A stretch of 11,146 nt of DNA from Planctomycetaceae bacterium (GTDB lineage Bacteria > Planctomycetota > MHYJ01 > SBBU01): assembly GCA_005239585.1 (NCBI GenBank), contig SBBU01000213.1:1-11146 (forward strand). The letters are read 5' to 3'. The notes beneath the pieces were generated by a model. The model saw nothing but the letters and a program-made list of their open reading frames with translations, did no database searches and was not told the DNA's origin. Below, in pieces: positions 1 to 5,355 of the stretch. Both the position numbers and the translations under genes were made by a program. The stretch's first letter is position 1. Every line of letters starts with the position of its first letter.

Positions 1-32
1 AATTGTAATCGTTTTTCTACTGAATTATTATT

Positions 33-129
33 TTTACTATTCCCGCTCATATTGTAATGCTACCAGAGTTTTTTACAGTTTTCAACTAATAGCAAAATTA
101 ACGCAAATTTTAGTAGAATTGCAGTTCAC
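33..129 (+). promoter_or_regulatory. AT-rich upstream region of aroF, weak promoter-like boxes
   Basis: The 129 bases before aroF are AT-rich and contain no gene. The best -10-like match is TGTAAT at 53-58, with only a weak -35-like TTTACT at 33-38 and a short spacer. TTTACA at 72-77 resembles a -35 box but has no good -10 partner. TAGAAT at 114-119 resembles a -10 box but sits only about 10 bases before the ATG and has no -35 box. There is no clear Shine-Dalgarno sequence before the start codon. No attenuator or leader peptide is visible. The promoter could also lie outside the window. Confidence 0.22.
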
Positions 130-1170
130 ATGAAGTTACAATACCACGCCATGATCATTGTGATGAAGAACGGTGCATCTGTGAGGCAAATTGGCGATGT
201 AATAAAGACAGTTGAAAGACTAGGGTTTAAACCACATGTCTCAAGAGGTCAAGAGACAACAATAATAGGGGTCATAGGAGATGAAAGGGCCCTTGACCCC
301 TCACGATTCTCATTACTGCCGGGCATTGAGAAAGTAATACCGATTCTAAAACCATTCAAGCTTGCCAGCAGGGATTTCAAGCAGGAGGATACAAAGGTCA
401 AAGTTGGACGAATCATGATTGGAGAAGGGACATTTACTGTTATGTCAGGCCCATGTGCTGTTGAATCCAAGGAACAGTTATTCAGCACTGCAAAACACGT
501 AAAAAAAATCGGCGCTAATATTCTGAGGGGGGGTGCATTTAAACCAAGGACTTCGCCCTACAGCTTTCAGGGCATGGGTGTAGATGGCTTGAAACTGCTC
601 CGAGAGGCTGCTGATAAATTCGCTCTGGCTGTTGTAACTGAAGTCATGTCTATAAACGAAATTGAGCCGGTAGTACAGTATGCAGATATCCTTCAGATTG
701 GCGCCAGAAACATGCAGAATTTCAGGCTCTTAGAGGCGGCTGGGAAGCAGGATAAACCGGTCCTGTTAAAGAGAGGGATGTCATCAACAATGGAGGAATT
801 CCTTCTTGCTGCTGAATACATACTTTCCTGCGGCAATCGCAATGTAATACTGTGCGAACGAGGCATACGAACCTTTGAAAGATATACACGTAACACACTC
901 GATATAAGCGCAGTACCTGTAGTAAAGAAACTTAGCCATCTGCCTATCATCGTTGATCCTAGCCATGCATGCGGACAACGAGAATATGTTGCCCCTCTTG
1001 CTTTATCAGCAATTGCCGCAGGAGCAGACGGGCTTATTATCGAGGTCCACCCGGACCCGGATCGTGCACTCTCTGACGGACAACAAAGTCTTAACTTTCC
1101 ACAATTCAAACAGCTTATGCACGACATAAAACCCATGATTAAACTCCTCAAGAAACGCCTGAATGACTGA
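130..1170 (+). CDS. aroF: 3-deoxy-7-phosphoheptulonate (DAHP) synthase, type Ibeta with N-terminal regulatory domain
   Basis: The enzyme condenses phosphoenolpyruvate with erythrose 4-phosphate, the first step of the shikimate pathway, in the cytoplasm. Residues 8-75 look like the ferredoxin-like domain of Thermotoga-type enzymes, which in that family mediates feedback inhibition by tyrosine or phenylalanine. The catalytic barrel follows: GPCAVES (107-113), FKPRTSPYSFQG (137-148), LKRGMSST (213-220), LCERGIRTFE (241-250), DPSHACG (276-282) and EVHPDP (305-310). Expected metal ligands are Cys109, His279, Glu305 and Asp316; all sit at a constant +7 offset from the T. maritima ligands (102, 272, 298, 309, recalled). 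At 346 aa it is full length. That offset also means translation could start at the ATG at 151 (Met8); neither start has a clear Shine-Dalgarno sequence. It overlaps tyrA by 8 bases, so the two are probably cotranscribed and coupled. Confidence 0.95.
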   Translation: MKLQYHAMIIVMKNGASVRQIGDVIKTVERLGFKPHVSRGQETTIIGVIGDERALDPSRFSLLPGIEKVIPILKPFKLASRDFKQEDTKVKVGRIMIGEGTFTVMSGPCAVESKEQLFSTAKHVKKIGANILRGGAFKPRTSPYSFQGMGVDGLKLLREAADKFALAVVTEVMSINEIEPVVQYADILQIGARNMQNFRLLEAAGKQDKPVLLKRGMSSTMEEFLLAAEYILSCGNRNVILCERGIRTFERYTRNTLDISAVPVVKKLSHLPIIVDPSHACGQREYVAPLALSAIAAGADGLIIEVHPDPDRALSDGQQSLNFPQFKQLMHDIKPMIKLLKKRLND

Positions 1171-1939
1171 ACTTCGTCACCTTACCATAGCAATCGTGGG
1201 TCTCGGCCAAATTGGAGGATCGATAGCCCTCGCCGTGGATGGAAAAGTAAAAAAAATCCTGGGAGTATCCCGAAATCAAGCAGCCAAAAAGATTGTAAAA
1301 AACGTAACCAAAGATATCTCAGCGATCAAAGAGGCCGACATTATAATACTTTGCAGGAACATACGGGAAATAATAAATGTGCTTGATGATGTCAAAAGAT
1401 GGCGCAGGAAAGATTCAATTGTTCTAGATGTAGGCAGTACAAAAGAGGCAATTATGACCAAGGCAAGAGGCATAAACTTTATAGGCGGACACCCAATAGC
1501 AGGGACAGAACAATCAGGCCCTCAAGCAGCATCTAAGACCCTGTTTCATGACAGACCATTCGTTTTGATTGGAAGAAAAAACAAACTGATCGGATCTTTG
1601 GTTAGAAACTTGGGGGCACATCCAGTTTGGATCCCGGATGGCTCGCTTCACGACAAATCGATGGCAATCACGAGCCACCTGCCCCATTTAATTGCCTATT
1701 CGCTGTGCGAACTATTCAGGCTCAAGGGAATCAAAAAATTCTTTGTAGGACCCTCTTTTCGTTCAGCAATCCGGGTGGCCAGATCTAATCCCAAAATGGT
1801 TCAAGAGATATTTTCGACTAATTCGGTCCACATAAAGAGGGCCATGACTGAATTTATTCGTCAGTTAAGAAAGACCTTTAAAGACTATAAGAGAAAAGGT
1901 TTTTTGAATCGCCTGCGTAAGATTTCGATCGAATTGTAG
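1163..1939 (+). CDS. tyrA: Prephenate dehydrogenase (tyrosine branch)
   Basis: Catalyses NAD(P)-dependent oxidative decarboxylation of prephenate to 4-hydroxyphenylpyruvate, the penultimate step to tyrosine. The N-terminal Rossmann fold shows GLGQIGGS (13-20), followed by DVGSTKEAI (89-97) and the family motif GGHPIAGTEQSGP (108-120), whose His110 corresponds to the conserved active-site region. SHLPHL (171-176) begins the helical dimerisation domain. At 258 aa it is somewhat short for the family. There is no chorismate mutase and no ACT domain, so tyrosine control may act mainly at the upstream DAHP synthase. The C-terminal tail from about residue 235 is strikingly basic. The ATG lies inside the last codons of aroF (8-base overlap) with no obvious Shine-Dalgarno sequence, which suggests translational coupling. 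Cofactor preference cannot be judged reliably, and an arogenate dehydrogenase activity is possible. Confidence 0.92.
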   Translation: MTELRHLTIAIVGLGQIGGSIALAVDGKVKKILGVSRNQAAKKIVKNVTKDISAIKEADIIILCRNIREIINVLDDVKRWRRKDSIVLDVGSTKEAIMTKARGINFIGGHPIAGTEQSGPQAASKTLFHDRPFVLIGRKNKLIGSLVRNLGAHPVWIPDGSLHDKSMAITSHLPHLIAYSLCELFRLKGIKKFFVGPSFRSAIRVARSNPKMVQEIFSTNSVHIKRAMTEFIRQLRKTFKDYKRKGFLNRLRKISIEL

Positions 1940-2012
1940 ACCATCGGCAATTCCTAATTCATTTGATACTTCGACAGCACCAAATCACGCCACTAATGGC
2001 ATAGTTAGAGCG

Positions 2013-2060
2013 CTGCCATTCGACAAGTTCATGGCAGCCCTGAGTGGAATCGAAGGGCTG
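2013..2060. repeat. Two overlapping REP-like inverted repeats
   Basis: CTGCCAT at 2013-2019 pairs with ATGGCAG at 2031-2037, and CAGCCCT at 2035-2041 pairs with AGGGCTG at 2054-2060. The two stems share bases 2035-2037, so both cannot form fully at once. On the minus strand the loops carry CTTGTCGAA and CTTCGATTC, the style of widespread short palindromic intergenic repeats. They form a cluster with the larger nested hairpin immediately downstream. No gene lies here. Confidence 0.6.
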
Positions 2061-2067
2061 CTCAGTA

Positions 2068-2120
2068 TCAACCCTGAGCATACTACGGCCTTTAGGCCGT
2101 AGAGCCGAAGGGTTGATTTT
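2068..2120 (+). terminator. Nested hairpin plus TTTT, candidate terminator of aroF-tyrA
   Basis: The outer stem TCAACCCT (2068-2075) pairs with AGGGTTGA (2109-2116). Inside it, a perfect 9-bp stem, CTACGGCCT (2083-2091) with AGGCCGTAG (2094-2102), is separated by two bases. TTTT follows directly at 2117-2120, giving a Rho-independent layout for + strand transcription. The U-tract is short and the outer stem resembles the neighbouring REP-like units, so this may be a repeat serving as a terminator, or only a repeat. It lies 129 bases after the tyrA stop. Confidence 0.45.
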
Positions 2121-2169
2121 CACCGCTATTTTCTATTAACATTTAGTACATGAAACAAACCTGCATGCA

Positions 2170-2742
2170 GTGATAGCAATTATCTGTTTGAGCGCCTTGA
2201 CACCACAGGATCAAATCAAGCCCTTAGACAGACTGCGTGAATTGATAAAAAAGCTTGGCAATGACGACCCACAGGTAAGGGAAAAGAGTCAGAACAACAT
2301 AATGAAGCTAGTAGAGGAAGAATCGAGATCAGGAGAGGATTTAAAGGGGCTTGTGAATGAGATACGGAAAGAGATAAAAGATGGAAAGGATGCAGAAGTC
2401 GTGGGCAGATTACAAACCGTAATCGAGAGATTAACAGAAGCTAAATGGAGACTTGTAAGTAAAAGCCCGCTTGAGGAAAGGAGCTATCACACATCAATAT
2501 TGGTAGGAAATAAGGTGCTCATTTGGGGTGGCTATGCTGGCGGGAACAAATATTACAATGACGGCGCCCTGTATGACGTGGAAAATGACAAGTGGGTAAA
2601 GATAAAAGATAGTCCGCTCGAGATGAGGAATTATTACACGTTAACATTGATAGAAAATAAGTTGCTAATTTGGGGTGGGTTTTACAAAGGTAAGTATTAC
2701 AACGATGGGGCCATATATGAGCTCCCCGTAATCTGGGAATAA
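2170..2742 (+). CDS. Truncated kelch-repeat protein with HEAT-like N-terminal segment; probable gene remnant
   Basis: This 190-codon frame opens at a GTG. Residues 1-12 are hydrophobic (IAIICLSAL), like the core of a signal peptide without its basic start. Residues 18-92 are charged and helical, with a HEAT-like stretch LGNDDPQVREKSQ (29-41). Two kelch repeats of about 50 residues follow: W93 to W142, with LIWGGY and NDGALYDVENDKW, and a second copy with LLIWGGF and NDGAIYE. Kelch propellers need four to seven blades, so two repeats and an abrupt ELPVIWE ending point to truncation. An ATG at 2150 in another frame gives MKQTCMQ and stops at TGA 2171-2173, exactly overlapping the GTG. Joined by one base, the two frames would make a normal signal peptide, so a frame lesion is likely. 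A genuine small exported protein remains possible. No Shine-Dalgarno sequence is visible. Confidence 0.55.
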   Translation: MIAIICLSALTPQDQIKPLDRLRELIKKLGNDDPQVREKSQNNIMKLVEEESRSGEDLKGLVNEIRKEIKDGKDAEVVGRLQTVIERLTEAKWRLVSKSPLEERSYHTSILVGNKVLIWGGYAGGNKYYNDGALYDVENDKWVKIKDSPLEMRNYYTLTLIENKLLIWGGFYKGKYYNDGAIYELPVIWE

Positions 2743-2792
2743 AACACTGATTCAGACAGATTAGAACGGATTCAAACGGATGTAACATAGCC

Positions 2793-2799
2793 GAGGAGG
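2793..2799 (+). promoter_or_regulatory. Strong Shine-Dalgarno sequence before the 54-codon ORF
   Basis: GAGGAGG lies 9 bases before the ATG at 2809, near-ideal in sequence and spacing. It is the best ribosome binding site on the + strand of this window and the main argument that the small ORF may be translated. Confidence 0.45.
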
Positions 2800-2806
2800 T
2801 TGCGGC

Positions 2807-2830
2807 AAATGTTGCAGTTCTGCAACATTT
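2807..2830. repeat. Perfect 11-bp inverted repeat with a 2-base centre
   Basis: AAATGTTGCAG (2807-2817) is exactly complementary to CTGCAACATTT (2820-2830). As RNA it would fold into a hairpin of about 10 bp with a tetraloop. It covers the ATG of the 54-codon ORF, so it could mask that start codon. It is not followed by a T-run and is not a typical terminator. Confidence 0.75.
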
Positions 2831-2973
2831 CACCCCCCTTAGACAAATCGGTACATGAGTATAGCTTCAAAATTCCCAACGTTGGGAATTTTCTTTCCCC
2901 TCGGGATAAATTGATCCTATCGAGCCCTCCAAACTGGCTTTTTGCCCTAAGAAATGCACTTCTACGGGGATAG
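2809..2973 (+). CDS. Possible 54-aa small protein of unknown function
   Basis: The frame begins MLQFCNISPP and ends NALLRG before TAG at 2971. GAGGAGG lies 9 bases upstream. I recognise no domain, signal peptide or clear membrane segment; the C-terminal part (LILSSPPNWLFALRNALL) is moderately hydrophobic. Against a real gene: its start lies in an 11-bp inverted repeat and its middle codons (KIPNVGNF) are spelled by a 24-bp perfect palindrome, so the ORF may be an accidental reading of repeat DNA. It follows the kelch remnant by 66 bases on the same strand and converges on thrC. Whether it is expressed cannot be told from sequence. Confidence 0.28.
   Translation: MLQFCNISPPLDKSVHEYSFKIPNVGNFLSPRDKLILSSPPNWLFALRNALLRG
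2869..2892. repeat. 24-bp perfect palindrome
   Basis: The half-site AAAATTCCCAAC (2869-2880) is followed directly by its exact reverse complement. Symmetry is complete over 24 bases with no spacer. It could be a dimeric repressor operator, a recombination or resolution site, or the core of a short dispersed repeat. With no loop, cruciform or hairpin formation would cost several central pairs, so a protein-binding or repeat origin is more likely than a terminator. It lies in the middle of the 54-codon ORF. Confidence 0.8.
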
Positions 2974-2981
2974 TAAGATTC

Positions 2982-3046
2982 ATCCCGCCGTCGCCAGGCG
3001 CCCTTTGAGCAAGCCTAGCTTCAAAAGGCTTTGGCGGGATTCCGCC
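2982..3046. repeat. GC-rich composite inverted repeat
   Basis: ATCCCGCC (2982-2989) pairs with GGCGGGAT (3033-3040). Nested inside are AAGCCT (3011-3016) with AGGCTT (3026-3031). An alternative short hairpin GGCGG-GATT-CCGCC (3033-3046) competes for the right arm. It may be a REP/MITE-like unit. It lies between convergent genes and could slow transcription from either side, but it lacks an adjacent T-run. Confidence 0.55.
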
Positions 3047-3120
3047 TCAGTTTGTTCACAGTCCGCGTCGGGACAGGATACACCGCAACTTGCTCTGGAA
3101 CGCTTCATGTAAAAATTGGC

Positions 3121-4425
3121 TCAAAGTGGTCGAGTATCGCGCATCCAAGTCTTGAAATTCCGATAATCGGCTGGAAGGTGTTGGACGTTCTTACGGTTCC
3201 GCGTCAGGTTCCTCAATGACTTGGGCTGAAGAGGCTCGATCCCTATACCTCTCTTTATAACCTCAGGAAACTTGGCAGGATGTGCTGTTTCAAGTAGAAC
3301 AGACTCGGCTTTTTGTCCGGGATTTTTGCGCAAATGACGCATTAATGCAGACCATCCCACTGCCCCATGAGGATCGAGTAAATATCCGTTGGATCTATAC
3401 ACATTGCGAATCGTCGCCAAGGTTTGCTCATCTGTTACACGATATCCTACAATGCGACTAGTTATCTCACGATGACTGTTTTTGTTTAGTGAAAGAATCC
3501 TGGCAAAATTGCTCGGATTCCCGACATCCATCGCGTTTGACAATGTAGCAATTGTCGAACGTGGCTTGAAAGTTCCGTTCCGAAGATATCTGGGCACAGA
3601 ATCGTTTACATTTGTCGCGGCAATAAAACATCTAACAGGGATACCCATTCGGTTGGCGAGCAGCCCGCCGGTAAGATTCCCAAAATTACCGCTCGGGACC
3701 GAAAAGAGGATTCCCTTATCAAAGAGATTCAACGCAGAATAGACGTAATAGAACGACTGTGGGAGGAGACGTCCGATGCTTATTGAATTCGCCGATGAAA
3801 GATTCAGTAAGTGCAGGTCGGGATCTGCAAAGGCCTGCTTTACGAGCCGTTGACAGTCATCAAAGACACCCTTGATCGCTACCGGAGTCACATTTCCACG
3901 CAAACTAGTAATCTGAAGCTCCTGAATAGGGCTAACTCGTTTGTGCGGAAAGAGGACAATCACACTAATGTTCTCTAGGCCGTGAAATGCGTGTGCCACA
4001 GCGCTGCCAGTATCACCTGACGTTGCCACAAGAACAGTTGCCTTGAGATTTCGCCTTTGAAGAAAATAGTCCATAACGCGAGCCATCCAGCGAGCACCAA
4101 AGTCCTTGAAGCTGCAAGTCGGTCCATGAAAAAGTTCCAAGACATGAATGCGATCGGTCACTTGGCGCATCGGCACCTTGAAATTGAGCGCCTCACGTGT
4201 CAATCTGTAAAGCACCCTGCCCTGAATCTCACGACCTACCCAACGTTCCGCGAGAAGAGAGGCAACATCTGAAAAAGGCCTGCCGCGCCATTTTGCAAGC
4301 AATGAAGACCCTATTCGAGGCACCTCTTCTGGCATGAAGAGTCCTCCATCCGGGGCCTGCCCTAAAAGCATTGCATCCTCGAATGAGACGCCTGAGACCT
4401 TTCCTGCTGTGCTGAAAAATTTCAT
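3121..4425 (-). CDS. thrC: Threonine synthase (PLP-dependent, ThrC)
   Basis: Converts O-phosphohomoserine to threonine and phosphate, the last step of the pathway. At 434 aa with the N-terminal signature FSTAGKVSGVSFEDAMLLG and APDGGLFMPE (24-33), it belongs to the longer Escherichia-type family rather than the short Bacillus-type. PLP-binding features are HGPTCSFKDFGARWM (100-114), with Lys107 as the likely Schiff-base lysine, TSGDTGSA (135-142) and SGNFGN (245-250). ETAHPAKFPE (379-388) is a conserved C-terminal motif. It is the last gene of thrABC and starts in an ATGA overlap with the thrB stop. No separate Shine-Dalgarno sequence is evident, so translation probably depends on coupling. 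No convincing terminator follows on the minus strand. Confidence 0.95.
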   Translation of the reverse strand: MKFFSTAGKVSGVSFEDAMLLGQAPDGGLFMPEEVPRIGSSLLAKWRGRPFSDVASLLAERWVGREIQGRVLYRLTREALNFKVPMRQVTDRIHVLELFHGPTCSFKDFGARWMARVMDYFLQRRNLKATVLVATSGDTGSAVAHAFHGLENISVIVLFPHKRVSPIQELQITSLRGNVTPVAIKGVFDDCQRLVKQAFADPDLHLLNLSSANSISIGRLLPQSFYYVYSALNLFDKGILFSVPSGNFGNLTGGLLANRMGIPVRCFIAATNVNDSVPRYLRNGTFKPRSTIATLSNAMDVGNPSNFARILSLNKNSHREITSRIVGYRVTDEQTLATIRNVYRSNGYLLDPHGAVGWSALMRHLRKNPGQKAESVLLETAHPAKFPEVIKRGIGIEPLQPKSLRNLTRNRKNVQHLPADYRNFKTWMRDTRPL

Positions 4426-5354
4426 ATCACACGTGCGCCTGTACGTGCAAGTTGTGATACTATGACCTGTGAGTTGACGCGTTTCCGGGAGAATGCGCGA
4501 CTCATTGCACGTCCGATTCTAATGGCGCTAGATCGATTATCAGCAAATGAAAAGAGAGCGGGGCCTGACCCAGCAATCGTACAGCCGAGAGAACCAGCCC
4601 GTTTTGCGGCACGCTTGACTGCACCAAAACCCGGAATGAGTCCCTCTCGCGCAGGCTCTGCAATGTAATCTGTAACCGATTCAGCTACACGCCTCAAGTC
4701 ATTTTGAAACATACCTGAAATCAAACCACCGAGCGCCCCTGTCTGACGCACAACAACCTCCAGATCGATTTTTTTTGGTAAGAGTTTCCTGGCAACAGCC
4801 GTTCTAACCTCTAAATCAGGTCGAACTACAACACACCACAATTCTCTTGGCACTGGGATCTGAACAACTTGCAGTGGATGATAATTTCGGATCAACACAC
4901 AACCTCCAAACAAGGCAGGCGCTACATTATCTGCATGAAGACCACCGCTGATTTGTCGTTCTGATTCAAGCGCTGCCTCCAAGACCTCCAAAGATGTCAG
5001 GGGTTTTCCAAGCAAGTTGTTGACTGCAACTGCTGAAGCCACCGCGCTAGACGCAGAACTACCGATGCCAGATCCAGCCCTTATTCCCTTGTGAAGCGAA
5101 AGCCCAACACCAAAGCGCGCGCCAGATTTTTTCAGTAGAGAGCGCGCCGCAATGCAGACTGCATTTTTAGCCGTGTCACGAGGCAACCCCCCGCAAAGCC
5201 CTGTGACCGAGACCAAATGAACACCCCGACTCGATGACCGACGCGCCCAAACCACATCCCCCGGATATTCCAACGCAATCCCCAGCATATCAAAGCCAGG
5301 GCCGGTATTTCCGATTGTCGCAGGCGCATATACTCGAACAAACTTTTGTTTCAT
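4422..5354 (-). CDS. thrB: Homoserine kinase (GHMP kinase family)
   Basis: Phosphorylates homoserine with ATP to O-phosphohomoserine, the substrate of the adjacent threonine synthase. All GHMP kinase motifs are present: APATIGNTGPGFD (10-22), the glycine/serine-rich ATP loop GSGIGSSASSA (94-104), HADNVAPALFGG (140-151), and the C-terminal CTIAGSGPALF (258-268). The 310-aa length is normal for ThrB. The ATG follows the thrA stop by a single base and the gene overlaps thrC by four, so the three genes almost certainly share one mRNA. No Shine-Dalgarno sequence is visible before the ATG. Parts of the gene are clearly more GC-rich than the mur genes to its right (hand count 55-57% in 5041-5160). 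Confidence 0.95.
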   Translation of the reverse strand: MKQKFVRVYAPATIGNTGPGFDMLGIALEYPGDVVWARRSSSRGVHLVSVTGLCGGLPRDTAKNAVCIAARSLLKKSGARFGVGLSLHKGIRAGSGIGSSASSAVASAVAVNNLLGKPLTSLEVLEAALESERQISGGLHADNVAPALFGGCVLIRNYHPLQVVQIPVPRELWCVVVRPDLEVRTAVARKLLPKKIDLEVVVRQTGALGGLISGMFQNDLRRVAESVTDYIAEPAREGLIPGFGAVKRAAKRAGSLGCTIAGSGPALFSFADNRSSAIRIGRAMSRAFSRKRVNSQVIVSQLARTGARVI

Positions 5355-5355
5355 A

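Larger units (their letters stand above)
2743..3120. other. Repeat-rich stretch between the kelch remnant and the thrC stop
   Basis: These 378 bases separate a + strand gene from the convergent thr operon. They contain a 54-codon ORF with a Shine-Dalgarno sequence (2793-2973), an 11-bp stem-loop, a 24-bp perfect palindrome, and GC-rich inverted repeats (2982-3046). Bases 3047-3120 hold nothing I can recognise. No transposase, tRNA or clear terminator for the thr operon is visible. The density of palindromes suggests a landing place for small non-coding mobile or REP-type elements. Confidence 0.5.

Noticed and set aside
249..1151. Open frames on the minus strand opposite aroF
   Set aside because: They are antisense to a full-length, motif-complete DAHP synthase and show no recognisable domain or ribosome binding site.
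2519..2833. 104-codon minus-strand frame opposite the kelch gene and the adjoining gap
   Set aside because: The product looks like low-quality Cys/His-rich translation of the opposite strand; no motif and no Shine-Dalgarno sequence.
2743..3120. CRISPR array or insertion sequence
   Set aside because: There are several different palindromes but no regularly spaced identical repeats, no transposase and no clear target-site duplication.
3031..3219. 62-codon + strand frame reaching into the thrC 3' end
   Set aside because: It starts at TTG within an inverted repeat and half of it is antisense to thrC; no recognisable feature.
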